58,201 bases of DNA, taken from contig RZZW01000018.1 in the NCBI GenBank assembly GCA_009929695.1, positions 1 to 58,201 on the forward strand. Reading direction: 5' to 3'. The stretch comes from Clostridia bacterium (GTDB lineage Bacteria > Bacillota > Clostridia > Oscillospirales > Ruminococcaceae). Below are positions 9,052-17,685 of this stretch, in pieces. The notes beneath the pieces were generated by a model. It saw only the letters and a program-made list of their open reading frames with translations, had not been told where the DNA came from and made no database searches. The translations under genes were made by a program, and so were the position numbers. Each line of letters opens with the position of its first letter. The stretch's first letter is position 1.

Positions 9052-9147
9052 CAAAGCTTCCTCCGCGTGAATTATATTAATTCAATTCTATAGCCGCGGG
9101 GAAAATATGTCAAGTGAAAAGCAGATTGTCGCCATTATAATGATTCT

Positions 9148-9176
9148 GTAGGGCAAGGGCTCTGCTCTTGCCCTAC
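9148..9176. repeat. GTAGGGCAAG palindrome
   Basis: GTAGGGCAAGGGC and GCTCTTGCCCTAC flank a three-base loop. It has the GTAGGG edge of the family B repeats with yet another core. It sits downstream of fruA. Confidence 0.7.
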
Positions 9177-9211
9177 GAACCGCATTTGTAAATACTTAGT
9201 TGCTAAACAGC

Positions 9212-11119
9212 CTACTCCGCTTTAGTCTTTTTAAGCGCCGTCAAAATCACTGCGCCAACTATGCTGCCGACTATCAGCGCCATAACGTACATGAGCGCGT
9301 TGCCGACGACGGGGAACACGAACACGCCGCCGTGAGGTGCTCTTAAAGTGCAGCCAAACAGCATTGACAGCGCGCCCGCTGTGGCAGAACCGACGATGCA
9401 GCTTGGCAAAACGCGAAGCGGGTCTGCCGCCGCGAACGGAATAGCGCCTTCGGATATAAAGCACAGCCCCATGATGTAGTTTACAAAGCCGCTCCGGCGC
9501 TCCTCCTGCGTCCATTTTTTAGGCGCAAACGTGGTTGAAAGCGCAATGGCTATCGGTGGAACCATGCCCCCTATCATAACGGCCGCCATTGAGTCGTAAT
9601 TGCCTGTGGCGATTGCCGCCGTGCCGAAAACGTATGCCGCTTTGTTGACAGGGCCGCCCATATCTACGCTCATCATGCCCGCCAAAATTGCGCCGAGCAG
9701 TATTTTAGACGTGCTGCCCATTGCGCCGAGCCAGTCTGAAATAGCGGTGTTTATCATGCCCATTATCGGGTTTACGCCGCACATCACTACGCCTATTATG
9801 ATTATGCCGCCCAGCGGATAAATGAGCATCGGGCGTATGCCGTCGATGCTTGAGGGCAGCTTTTCGGTTATAAATTCAAGCCCTTTTACGATGTAGCCCG
9901 CCGCGAAGCCCGCGAGAAGCGCCGCCAAAAAGCCGCCTGAAATGCCTGTTGCGCTGCCGTTTGCGAGGTCTGCAAAGTTTGTGCCGTTCATCGCCATAAC
10001 GCCGCCCGCAAAGCCGACTGCTAAACCGGGACGGTCAGCTATTGACATTGCGATAAACGCCGCGAGTATAGGCAGCATGAAGCCAAACGCCGAGTTGCCG
10101 ACTGTTTTGAAAAACGCCGCGAGAGGGGTGTTCATGCCGAAATTTGAGGGGTCGATGGTGTAATCGTCGAACAAAAACGCGAGGGCTATCATTATGCCGC
10201 CGCCCACTACGAACGGCAGCATGTGGCTTACGCCGTTCATGAGGTGCTTGTAAATTGTGTGTCCCACGCTGTCGCTGCCCGCCGTCTGCACAGCCGCTTT
10301 GCCGCCTTTTGCGTGGTAAATCGGCACTTCGCCGCTCTCAATTTTGTTTATAAGCTCCTCTGCCTTGTGTATGCCGTCGTCGACGCGAGTGGTGATTACG
10401 GGCTTGCCGTCAAAGCGCGCCATCTCGACGTTTTTGTCGGCGGCGATTATTATGCCGTCGCACTCGTCAATTTCCTTTGCTGTCAAAACATTTTTTGCGC
10501 CGCCTGAGCCGTTTGTCTCGACCTTGCACGGAAAGCCGAGCTTTTGACCTGCCTTCGCAAGCGCCTCCGCCGCCATGTAGGTGTGTGCGATGCCTGTTGG
10601 GCACGCGGTGACGGCTAAAATGCGGTAGCCTGCTTTTTCTTCGGTAAAGCTTTCGTCGCCGAACTGCGCGTCCTCCTGTGCGTCGATTTTCGCAAGAAAC
10701 TCCTTAGGCGTTTTTGCGGCTCTTAGTGCTTCGACAAAATCGTCGTTCATGAGCATTTGCATCATGCGCGCGAGCATATCGACGTGCAGATTGCCGTTTT
10801 GCGGGGCGGCAATCATGAAGAAAAGGTCGCTTTTGCCGTAGTCGTCCTCATTGTACTGAATTGGCTCGGCAAGACGAAGCGCCGCAAGACTTGGCACTGT
10901 GACGCACGCGGCCTTTGCGTGCGGGACGGTTATGCCGTTGTCGACATAGGTGGACGCTTCTTTTTCGCGCTCGTAAAGAGCCGCCTTGTACGCCGCGCGG
11001 TCTGTGATGTTGCCGTGCGTGCACTGCAAATCGACCATTTTGTCAATGACCTGTGCCTGATTTTGCGCCGAAAAGCCCAGTGCGATTGATTTTTCGGAAA
11101 GTAAATCTGTGATGCGCAT
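9212..11119 (-). CDS. fruA: Fructose PTS transporter IIABC
   Basis: A 635 aa fused phosphotransferase protein that imports fructose and phosphorylates it to fructose 1-phosphate. Domains in order: IIA (residues 1-150) with the phospho-histidine in 'GITVPHAKA' (H67), IIB (165-260) with the phospho-cysteine in 'VTACPTGIAHTYMAAEA' (C173), and a membrane IIC (about 290-635) with 'MSVDMGGPVNKAAY' and 'SEGAIPFAAADPLRVLP', both characteristic of the fructose subfamily. ATG at 11119 follows GAGGGG; the upstream in-frame start overlaps that site. It is the last gene of fruR-fruK-fruA but is separated from fruK by a 240-base gap filled with a family C repeat. Confidence 0.93.
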   Translation of the reverse strand: MRITDLLSEKSIALGFSAQNQAQVIDKMVDLQCTHGNITDRAAYKAALYEREKEASTYVDNGITVPHAKAACVTVPSLAALRLAEPIQYNEDDYGKSDLFFMIAAPQNGNLHVDMLARMMQMLMNDDFVEALRAAKTPKEFLAKIDAQEDAQFGDESFTEEKAGYRILAVTACPTGIAHTYMAAEALAKAGQKLGFPCKVETNGSGGAKNVLTAKEIDECDGIIIAADKNVEMARFDGKPVITTRVDDGIHKAEELINKIESGEVPIYHAKGGKAAVQTAGSDSVGHTIYKHLMNGVSHMLPFVVGGGIMIALAFLFDDYTIDPSNFGMNTPLAAFFKTVGNSAFGFMLPILAAFIAMSIADRPGLAVGFAGGVMAMNGTNFADLANGSATGISGGFLAALLAGFAAGYIVKGLEFITEKLPSSIDGIRPMLIYPLGGIIIIGVVMCGVNPIMGMINTAISDWLGAMGSTSKILLGAILAGMMSVDMGGPVNKAAYVFGTAAIATGNYDSMAAVMIGGMVPPIAIALSTTFAPKKWTQEERRSGFVNYIMGLCFISEGAIPFAAADPLRVLPSCIVGSATAGALSMLFGCTLRAPHGGVFVFPVVGNALMYVMALIVGSIVGAVILTALKKTKAE

Positions 11120-11189
11120 ATGTGTTTCCCCTCTCATATTTAAAAAATGTTATTGATTTTTTGCTGTGTCGTTTCTACCCTCGATGCGA

Positions 11190-11367
11190 AAGGCTTCCCC
11201 TTGAGGGGAAGCTGTCGCCGAAGTCGACTGATGAGGTGAAATTTACGGTTTGTGCAAACCTGTCTCATCCGTCGCTCCTGCGTCGCGCCACCTTTCTACG
11301 CGCTAAGTGCCGACTTCGTCGGTTGCGCTACGCATAGCCTGCGGGCTAATCTCCTAAAGGAGAAGGC
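11190..11367. repeat. Family C repeat, interrupted copy
   Basis: Contains the hairpin GGCTTCCCCTTGAGGGGAAG, CTGTCGCC..GACTGATGAGG, then TCTCATCCGTCGCTCC and CTCCTAAAGGAGAAGGC. Compared with the copy at 13206, an extra segment of about 53 bases (11298-11350, itself with a CCGACTTCGTCGG hairpin) splits the CCACCTT/CTCCT junction. It lies between fruK and fruA in the operon transcript. Confidence 0.8.
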
Positions 11368-11377
11368 ATTATAACGG

Positions 11378-12280
11378 CTAAATCGTCTGCAAAATTTTAT
11401 CCACCGCCTGCTTCGTGCAAAGCCCTATTGAAAACGCTGTTGCTGCGCCGGCGGCTGTGCCGAGGCGTAACGCGTAAGCGTAGTCTTTTTTTTGCAGCCA
11501 GCCTGCGACGAAGCCTGCTACCATACTGTCGCCTGCGCCTACGCTGTTTACCACTGTCCCCTTTGCCGCGCCTATGCGGTGCACGTTTCCGCTTTCGTCA
11601 AGCAGCAGTGCGCCGTCGCCCGCCATGCTGACGAGCACGTTTTTTGCACCGCGTGCTTGCAATTGGCGTGCGCACGCGGTTATTTCCTCGTCTGTTTTGA
11701 GCGTCAGATTAAATATTTCGCCGAGCTCGTGGTTGTTTGGCTTTATTAAAAATGGGCGGTATTTGAGCACGTTCACAAGCAAATCCTGCGTCGCGTCGAC
11801 GACAATGCTTATGCCCTTGCTTTCAAGGCGCGCCATTATTTTTTCGTAGGTGTCGGCTGAAAGGATCGGCGGGATGCTACCAGCTAAAATAAGCACGTCA
11901 CCGCTTTTCAGATTATCTAGCTTTGCGTAAAGCTTTTCCATCGCGTGCGGCGAAATGCGTGGGCCGGCGCCGTTCAGCTCTGTTTCCTCGACTGCTTTTA
12001 TCTTGACGTTTATGCGCGTCATGCCGTTTTCAAGGCGGATAAAATCTGTTTTTATGCCGATATCCTCAAGGCCGTCCTCGAGCCACGTGCCGACGTAGCC
12101 CGCCACAAAGCCGAGCGCGGTGTTGTCAAAGCCGAGGTTTTTGAGCACTGTCGACACGTTTACGCCCTTGCCGCCGTACTGAAAAGCTTCGCCGCTGCTG
12201 CGGTTTACACTGCCGAGCGCGAACGCGTCTGTCTGCACAACGTAGTCGATTGCGGGGTTAAAGGTCACTGTATAAATCAT
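11378..12280 (-). CDS. fruK: 1-phosphofructokinase
   Basis: A 300 aa PfkB-family kinase (ribokinase fold) that converts fructose 1-phosphate to fructose 1,6-bisphosphate. Signatures: 'MIYTVTFNPAIDYVV' at the N-terminus, 'GGKGVNVS' near residue 37, and the C-terminal ATP/catalytic motif 'NSVGAGDSMVAGF' near 245 with the catalytic Asp. The start ATG overlaps the stop of fruR by four bases (ATGA) and is preceded by GGAG. Position between fruR and fruA makes the assignment to 1-phosphofructokinase rather than tagatose 6-phosphate kinase firm. Confidence 0.93.
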   Translation of the reverse strand: MIYTVTFNPAIDYVVQTDAFALGSVNRSSGEAFQYGGKGVNVSTVLKNLGFDNTALGFVAGYVGTWLEDGLEDIGIKTDFIRLENGMTRINVKIKAVEETELNGAGPRISPHAMEKLYAKLDNLKSGDVLILAGSIPPILSADTYEKIMARLESKGISIVVDATQDLLVNVLKYRPFLIKPNNHELGEIFNLTLKTDEEITACARQLQARGAKNVLVSMAGDGALLLDESGNVHRIGAAKGTVVNSVGAGDSMVAGFVAGWLQKKDYAYALRLGTAAGAATAFSIGLCTKQAVDKILQTI

Positions 12281-13035
12281 GGCTGCGTCTCCTTTATCTT
12301 AGTTTGCCCCTTATAGCGCGTTTCCGGCAAATGATTTGTAATTATTGAGCCTTCCGTTATATTGCATATAACAGCGGCGTAAATTTTGTCAAACTTGCTA
12401 TCGTCCGCTAGAAACCACGCCTCGCGCGAGCGGTGAACGGCGGTGGCTTTAAGCTGCGCCTCTTCAACGTCAGGCGTTGTGAAGCCCGCCGTGAGCGAAA
12501 CGCCGTTTGTACCGATAAACGATTTTGTGAAGTTGTATTTTTGAAGGCTTGCGAGTGCACCCGCGCCGACGATTGCCTCGGTGCTCGGGCGTATCTGACC
12601 CTCGGGGATATACACGCGGCAGCCCTTTTGCGCCAAAATGCGCGCGTGCGCGATACCGCTTGTGACGTAGGACGCTTTCAGCGCGTCGCCTGAAATGCAC
12701 TGTGCAAGCAAAAGCGTTGAGCTGCCCGCGTCGATGAAAACGAAGTCCTGCGCTGTGATAAGCGACGCGGCGTACTCGGCCATGCTGCGCTTTTGGTCGA
12801 CAGCGAGCGTTTCTTTGGCGCTCATGGTGGCTTCGTCGGTGATGTATTCGCCGCTTAAAAGCGTTGCTCCGCCGTGCACCCTGTGCAGCTTGCCAAGCTT
12901 ATCAAGCTCTAATAAATCGCGCCGTATTGTCGATTCACTCGCGTCAAACACTGTGCAAAGCTGCTGAACTGTCACCGAGCCTTTTTCCGTGAGAAGCTTT
13001 AAAATGTCGCTCCATCTTTCCTCTGCCAACATCAT
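12277..13035 (-). CDS. fruR: DeoR-family fructose operon repressor
   Basis: A 252 aa DeoR regulator. The N-terminal helix-turn-helix is in 'VTVQQLCTVFDASESTIRRD' with 'LHRVHGGA' closing the wing; the C-terminal sugar-phosphate sensor domain has 'FIDAGSSTLLLA' and 'GTNGVS'. In this family fructose 1-phosphate usually relieves repression. It is the first gene of the operon, so it represses itself as well as fruK and fruA. The start ATG at 13035 follows AAAGG. Confidence 0.9.
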   Translation of the reverse strand: MMLAEERWSDILKLLTEKGSVTVQQLCTVFDASESTIRRDLLELDKLGKLHRVHGGATLLSGEYITDEATMSAKETLAVDQKRSMAEYAASLITAQDFVFIDAGSSTLLLAQCISGDALKASYVTSGIAHARILAQKGCRVYIPEGQIRPSTEAIVGAGALASLQKYNFTKSFIGTNGVSLTAGFTTPDVEEAQLKATAVHRSREAWFLADDSKFDKIYAAVICNITEGSIITNHLPETRYKGQTKIKETQP

Positions 13036-13055
13036 TATCCCAACCTTTCGAGTTT

Positions 13056-13124
13056 ATTATACAGTTATTTTCAATCAAATTCAATCACAAACGTGCACAA
13101 ACTTTATGAGGTTTGTTTGTGCAC
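13056..13124 (-). promoter_or_regulatory. fru operon promoter and operators
   Basis: On the minus strand TTGAAT (13084-13079), 17 bases, TATAAT (13061-13056). Tandem 10-base repeats TCAATCAAAT/TCAATCACAA (plus strand, 13071-13090) overlap the -35 and look like DeoR half-sites. Farther upstream an inverted repeat GTGCACAAAC (13093-13102) and GTTTGTGCAC (13115-13124) could be a second regulator or cre-like site. Confidence 0.75.
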
Positions 13125-13205
13125 AATAATAAACAGCCATTTTCATCCATAAAAAATCACCGCAGTAAACGTGTACTGCGGTGGCTTATAAATTTGTGCA
13201 AACTC

Positions 13206-13309
13206 GCCTCATCCGTCGCTCCTACGTCGCGCCACCTTCTCCTAAAGGAGAAGGCTTTAAAGGCTTCCCCCCTCGGGGGGAAGCTGTCGCCCGCAGGCGA
13301 CTGATGAGG
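13206..13309. repeat. Family C repeat, complete copy
   Basis: Begins CCTCATCCGTCGCTCCTACG and ends GACTGATGAGG, so the tips are complementary. Inside are two hairpins, CTTCTCCTAAAGGAGAAG and GCTTCCCCCCTCGGGGGGAAG, then CTGTCGCCCGCAGGCGAC. No open reading frame of note. The intergenic stretch 13125-13357 contains only this and a family B half-site at its left end. Confidence 0.85.
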
Positions 13310-13357
13310 GGAGCTTGCGCACTATTTTATCTTACCAAGTTGACATTGTGCGCGCCC

Positions 13358-14143
13358 CTACGCCATAAACCTAAATGCGTTGTAGCAGCTTATGGCTATA
13401 ATTATTGCCATTAGTACTATGAAAAGCTTGCGGACGTGCTCGTCTTTTAGCTTTTTATTTATTGTGCGGCCTGCTATTGCGCCGCCGACGCCGCCTAATA
13501 CCATCGCAATCAGCCAAATCCAGTTAAATTCGGGCACGCTGTTTGCGACTAGGGTTGTAGCAAGGCTTGTCAATTGGCTTATTAAAATTATGTAAAGGCT
13601 GTTTTGCGCGGCGACCTTTGTGGACATTGAGAAAAAGAAGTATAAAACAACAAGGTTTATTGGCCCGCCGCCGATGCCGAGGAAACTTGACATAACGCCG
13701 AGCGCAAGGCCGATTACGATACATACAAGCCAATTTTCGACCTTGTGCGTCTTAATGCGCGACTGCATTAGCGTGTAAATTAGAGTCGCTAGTGTAATTA
13801 TTGCAAGGCATACGGCTTGATATCCGCCGACGCGCTGAGGGTCCGGCGCTGCGGCGGTGAGGGCGGAGAAAAGGTTTTTGCCTAGAATGCCGCCTATCGC
13901 CGCGCCTATTGCAAGCGGTGTGCCTGTTTTAAAATCGACAAGGCTCTCCTTTGCCGCCAGTGCTTTGCCGACGGAGTAGCACGACATACTGAGCACCGTG
14001 CAGCCCGATAAAAAGCTGATTGTGGCGACGCCCGCGATGTTAAGAGTGTCAAGCACAGGCTTGATGATAACGCCGCCGCCGATGCCGCATATCGCGCCCG
14101 CGATGCTGGCAAAAAAACTGACGAGTAAAAGAATGAGTGTCAT
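13358..14143 (-). CDS. TauE/SafE-family sulfite/organoacid permease
   Basis: A 261 aa membrane protein with about eight helices. The glycine-rich repeats 'GAICGIGGGVIIKPVLD' near residue 18 and 'SFLGIGGGPINLVVLYFF' near 152 are the duplicated TauE/SafE signature. Members export sulfite or sulfonates, or move other anions; the substrate here cannot be told from sequence. The ATG at 14143 follows AAAAGGAG. The TAG stop falls inside the sequence GCGTAGGGGCGCGC, a family B repeat half-site, so the last codons abut the repeat. Confidence 0.87.
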   Translation of the reverse strand: MTLILLLVSFFASIAGAICGIGGGVIIKPVLDTLNIAGVATISFLSGCTVLSMSCYSVGKALAAKESLVDFKTGTPLAIGAAIGGILGKNLFSALTAAAPDPQRVGGYQAVCLAIITLATLIYTLMQSRIKTHKVENWLVCIVIGLALGVMSSFLGIGGGPINLVVLYFFFSMSTKVAAQNSLYIILISQLTSLATTLVANSVPEFNWIWLIAMVLGGVGGAIAGRTINKKLKDEHVRKLFIVLMAIIIAISCYNAFRFMA

Positions 14144-14199
14144 TTGGTTGCTCCTTTTAATGGGGGATTTTCGTTCGCATATTGTAGGGACTGTAAAAA

Positions 14200-14412
14200 A
14201 ATGAAAAGTGAAAAATTAATGAGTGACGCTGCGGTGTCACATTTTAATGGATAGCACGCCTTGTCATTCTGAGCGAAGCGAAGAATCTTAAAACCTACGA
14301 TAACGCGCAAAAGATTCTTCGCTTCGCTCAGAATAACAGAAAACTGCAAATCATTAAAATGTGACGTCCGCAGGCGTCACACCTTACTTCTTCTTTCTTA
14401 TATCTTATCTTT
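14200..14412. repeat. Nested repeat: family A inside family D
   Basis: The outer element carries GAGTGACGCTGCGGTGTCAC and ATTTTAATG on the left, CATTAAAATGTGACGTCCGC, AGGCGTCAC and a pyrimidine tract (TTACTTCTTCTTTCTTATAT) on the right. A complete family A copy (14263-14337, arms GTCATTCTGAG/CTCAGAATAAC) lies inside. The gap 14144-14467 contains nothing else I can identify. Confidence 0.8.
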
Positions 14413-14467
14413 TCTTTTTTTTACAGCACCTACAAAAATATAGCGAACGCACAATATTTATATTATA

Positions 14468-15613
14468 TCACTCTTGAAAATTTTTGTATACCACTTTTCC
14501 GCCCACTATTGTGGCGGCTACGTCTAGATTATCGTCAAGCAGCACGCAATCTGCGTCTAAGCCTGCTTTAATTCTGCCTTTTTTGTCTGATATGCGCAGT
14601 GCTTCGGCAACGTTTGAGGTCAGCATCGGCAGCACATATTCGACGTCTTTTCCTGTGAATTTGACAAGATTTTTGAGCGCTTTGCCCGTCGTGAGCGTGC
14701 TGCCTGCGCGGACGCCGTTTGACGCAAGCTTTGCGTCGCCGTCAACCACGACAACGTCGTTTACGCCGAGCTTATAGCTGCCGTCGGGCAAGCCCGCGGC
14801 CATTATGCTGTCGGTGACGGCGATAACCTTGTCGCGGCCTTTGCATTTAATGAGCATTCGCACCGTACCTGGGTGAAGATGTCTGCCGTCGCAAATTGCC
14901 TCGCACCACGCGTCGCTCTCAAGCGCAGCGCCCATGATGGCGGGAAAATGCTGATGGAACAGCTTCATTGCGTTAAAGGTGTGCGTTATGCAGCGCGCGC
15001 CGTTTGCGATTGCCCGCATACTCGTCTCGTAATCTGCGCCGGAATGACCTATCGCGACGACGACCTCACCCGAAATTTCCTTTATCATATCCGGCACGCC
15101 GTCGACCTCGGGCGAAACCGTCATGTATTTTACAGCGCCGTCGGCGGCTTTTTGATATTTGCGAAAAAGCTGCGCGTTGCCTTTTTGCAAAAGATATTCG
15201 GGCATTGCGCCTTTGTATTCGGTGCTCAAAAAAGGCCCTTCTAAATGCACGCCCATAAGCTGTGCGCCGTAGCCGCTGCCCGCCATGACCGATTTTATGT
15301 TGTCGATGCATTTGAGCGTCTGTTCTTCGGTGTCCGTTAGCACGCTTGCGAGCCAGGCGGTAGTGCCTTGTGTGGCGAAAAACGCGGATATCTGTTTTAG
15401 CTGCTCGGGCGTGGCGGCGTTTACGTCTACGCCGTCTGCGCCGTGGGTGTGAACGTCGATAAAGCCCGGCACAAGGCGCATTCCCTTGCCGTCGAGCACA
15501 GTTGCATTTGTGGAGGCGGCTTCTGTAAATTTGCCGTCATGACAGGCTATTTCGCCATTTTCAAACGAGCCGTCTTTATAAATTTGCACATTTTTAATAA
15601 GTAAATCGCTCAT
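14468..15613 (-). CDS. nagA: N-acetylglucosamine-6-phosphate deacetylase
   Basis: A 381 aa amidohydrolase that removes acetate from GlcNAc-6-phosphate. Metal-site and catalytic residues are visible: 'DVHTHGADG' (H55, H57), 'GVHLEGPFLS' (E125), 'IGHSGADY' (H190), 'THTFNAM' (H211) and catalytic D268 in 'IAVTDSIMAAG'. The start ATG at 15613 is preceded by GAGGTG. It lies nine bases downstream of nagB on the same strand, so the pair forms a nagBA operon feeding amino sugars into glycolysis or cell-wall synthesis. Confidence 0.94.
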   Translation of the reverse strand: MSDLLIKNVQIYKDGSFENGEIACHDGKFTEAASTNATVLDGKGMRLVPGFIDVHTHGADGVDVNAATPEQLKQISAFFATQGTTAWLASVLTDTEEQTLKCIDNIKSVMAGSGYGAQLMGVHLEGPFLSTEYKGAMPEYLLQKGNAQLFRKYQKAADGAVKYMTVSPEVDGVPDMIKEISGEVVVAIGHSGADYETSMRAIANGARCITHTFNAMKLFHQHFPAIMGAALESDAWCEAICDGRHLHPGTVRMLIKCKGRDKVIAVTDSIMAAGLPDGSYKLGVNDVVVVDGDAKLASNGVRAGSTLTTGKALKNLVKFTGKDVEYVLPMLTSNVAEALRISDKKGRIKAGLDADCVLLDDNLDVAATIVGGKVVYKNFQE

Positions 15614-15622
15614 TTTTGCACC

Positions 15623-16444
15623 TCAAAACGGCTGCTTTGCAGCGTTTGCGTTTACGATTATCATTGCGTCGTTATGATTTTGAACGAGAGTTGCGGGGAA
15701 ATGTGCGCTGACCTCGCCGTAGGCGGCTTGACGCACGACGGCACGGTGCCAGTCGCGGAAAACGCCGAGGCGAATTTTTTTTGCGCCGAGGATTTCGCTT
15801 ATGCCTATTGTGACGCATTTTTTCGGCATTGCGTCTATTGCGCCGTTCAAATCGCCTATGCTGTTTGCGGTGAGGGTTTCGCGGCTTATGTTAAGCACGC
15901 GGGTGTGAAGCTTTGAAAATTGCTCGGCTGTAAGCTCATCCTGCGGCTCGTTGAACGCCAGATGCCCATTTATGCCGATGCCGCCAAACGCGATATCAAC
16001 GCCGCCCAGCTTTTCAATTACGCGCTGAATGTTCTCGGGGTCTTTGGGGTCGGGGAAAATGCGCTGCTCGGGCGGCATGAGGAGGTCTGCGTCGATTTTT
16101 GTGTACACGTTGCGGTTCATAAAACCGTGGAACGACAGCGGGCTTGCCTCGTCGATATACGTCTCGTCGTCGTTAAGATATTCGTCCATATTGATGAACC
16201 AGCAGTTTTTGAGGCTGATTTTATCGCGGTTTACAATGCGCACAAATATCGGGTACTGTCCGACGGGGCCTACAGGGCAGATGAATACAGTGTGCTTGCC
16301 CGCGGCGTTGTTTGCCTTTATAGCCTCGACCATTTCAAGCGCTATTTCGTAAAAGACCTCGCCTGAATCGCCAAGCTTTAAGAGCGGAATTTTGGCATTT
16401 TCGCCAAGCTGTTCTGCGGAAATCTGATAATATGAAGTGTCCAT
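15623..16444 (-). CDS. nagB: Glucosamine-6-phosphate deaminase, divergent type
   Basis: A 273 aa NagB/RpiA-fold enzyme expected to convert glucosamine 6-phosphate to fructose 6-phosphate and ammonia. It has 'NMDEYL' (D87, matching the catalytic Asp of the family) and 'GGIGINGHLAFNEP' (H161, E166). The classical NagB motif has Asp two residues before the His; here it is Asn159. The N-terminus also differs from classical NagB, so this is a distinct clostridial subgroup and the exact substrate is slightly uncertain. Preceded by AAAGGAG which overlaps the stop of a luxR remnant. Pairing with nagA supports the deaminase role. Confidence 0.88.
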   Translation of the reverse strand: MDTSYYQISAEQLGENAKIPLLKLGDSGEVFYEIALEMVEAIKANNAAGKHTVFICPVGPVGQYPIFVRIVNRDKISLKNCWFINMDEYLNDDETYIDEASPLSFHGFMNRNVYTKIDADLLMPPEQRIFPDPKDPENIQRVIEKLGGVDIAFGGIGINGHLAFNEPQDELTAEQFSKLHTRVLNISRETLTANSIGDLNGAIDAMPKKCVTIGISEILGAKKIRLGVFRDWHRAVVRQAAYGEVSAHFPATLVQNHNDAMIIVNANAAKQPF

Positions 16445-16456
16445 TTTTGTTCTCCT

Positions 16457-16722
16457 TTAAAAAAGATGAGCGACGTTTAGCTCGTCGATCATTTGTACAA
16501 TTTCTTTTGTGCGGCTGCACCCGAATTTGCGCAGCAGACCTTTGATTTGCGTTTTGACTGTGACGACCTCAACGCAGCGAATGTCGGCAATTTCCTTGAC
16601 CTTTTTTCCTTCGATGAGCAGTTTTACAAGCGCGCGCTCGGTGGCTGTGAGCTGTGAGACGTTGTTTATGAAGAAAAGCAGGCTGTTTTCGCTGCGGCGA
16701 AGGCGCGTGTATGCTTTGACAT
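16457..16722 (-). pseudogene. LuxR-family regulator, 3' remnant
   Basis: The minus strand from about 16722 reads 'VKAYTRLRRSENSLLFF', then a LuxR helix-turn-helix with 'QLTATERALVKLLIEGKKV', 'EIADIRCVEVVTVKTQIKGL' and 'LRKFGCSRTKEIVQMIDEL', ending with TAA at 16457. No start codon is present in this frame and a TAG lies just upstream. Only the DNA-binding C-terminal part of a larger regulator remains; its stop codon overlaps the nagB ribosome binding site. It may once have regulated nagBA. Confidence 0.85.
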
Positions 16723-16874
16723 ACTACAACGACGTTTGGAAACGCTCTGCTTGTTGCGGGAATGATGGACAATATGTACCACAGCAGCATGGCAGCCGCA
16801 AATGATATAAACAGCCACACGCGGTTTGGTATTCTGTCCGCGAGCGTCCCGCCTTTCTTTTCTTTACTTTTCAT
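16723..16874 (-). pseudogene. ABC transporter permease, 5' remnant
   Basis: An ATG at 16874 with AGAAGGAG upstream opens a reading frame whose first 50 residues (KEKKGGTLADRIPNRVWLFI, one membrane helix, then 'IPATSRAFPNVVVVCQSI') resemble the N-terminus of NitT/TauT-type ABC permeases. After about 'VVVVCQSI' the frame runs out-of-frame through luxR sequence. The permease body is missing. The strong ribosome binding site and leader may still serve the downstream nagBA transcript. Confidence 0.65.
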
Positions 16875-17032
16875 TTTTCGCTCTCCTTCTTACACCGAAA
16901 GGGTTTCTCTTTAACTAGAGTATAGCCCTTTATCTTAGCTTGCGGTAGTATGAATTTTTATCATCCTTTTTTGCCACTTTTATATTTTAGACGAATATGG
17001 TATACTATAAAAAATGCAAAGGAGAAATTTAT

Positions 17033-17677
17033 ATGGGATTACTTGCAGACGCACGTTCTATGCGCAAAAAAGACCCCGCGGCACGCAGCCTTATCGAAGT
17101 TATGCTGCTTTACCCGGGGTTTCACGCGCTTATATATTACAAAATATCACACTGGCTTTACGGCCATAAACGGTTTTTTCTCGCGCGCACGGTCAGCCAG
17201 TGGGGGCGCGGATTTACCGGAATCGAGATACACCCCGGCGCAACAATAGGCAACGGGCTTTTTATAGACCACGGCATGGGCGTCGTAATAGGCGAAACGG
17301 CTGAAATTGGCGACAACGTGACCATTTACCACGGCGTTACGCTGGGCGGCACAGGCAAGGACACAGGCAAGCGCCACCCGACGATATGCGACAACGTGCT
17401 CATCGGCACAGGCACAAAGGTGCTTGGCCCCATAACAATAGGCGAAAACAGCCGCATAGGCGCAAACAGCGTAGTGCTGAGCTGCATACCGCCAAACGCG
17501 ACAGCAATAGGCATACCCGCAAGCATAGTGCGCATAAACGGCCAAAAGGTCTGCTCCCACGCAAGCGAGGATCTCGACCAACGAGACTACCCTGATATCG
17601 TGCATCAGCAGCTTGCTAATTTGGCAAAACGAGTGTGTGCGATGGAAATTGAAAACGAAAATAAAAAGAAGAAATAA
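17033..17677 (+). CDS. cysE: Serine O-acetyltransferase
   Basis: A 214 aa left-handed beta-helix acyltransferase that makes O-acetylserine for cysteine synthesis. It has the conserved '[12 protein letters not shown]' (catalytic His near 79), '[17 protein letters not shown]' and hexapeptide turns '[20 protein letters not shown]'. The N-terminal helical domain is short, as in the Gram-positive EpsC/CysE form. ATG at 17033 follows AAAGGAGA; an earlier frame start at 16997 precedes that site. The lysine-rich tail ENENKKKK runs directly into a purine-tract repeat. No cysK is in the window. Confidence 0.9.
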   Translation: MGLLADARSMRKKDPAARSLIEVMLLYPGFHALIYYKISHWLYGHKRFFLARTVSQWGRGFTGIEIHPGATIGNGLFIDHGMGVVIGETAEIGDNVTIYHGVTLGGTGKDTGKRHPTICDNVLIGTGTKVLGPITIGENSRIGANSVVLSCIPPNATAIGIPASIVRINGQKVCSHASEDLDQRDYPDIVHQQLANLAKRVCAMEIENENKKKK

Positions 17678-17685
17678 AAGCAAAA

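Noticed and set aside
11190-13309. Clustered repeats considered as a CRISPR array
   Set aside because: No regularly spaced identical repeats with unique spacers; units are palindromes of different types at irregular spacing and no cas genes are near.
17147-17683. 178-codon minus-strand frame opposite cysE
   Set aside because: Exactly antisense to a well-supported cysE; protein is His/Tyr/Cys/Ala-rich with no recognisable domain.
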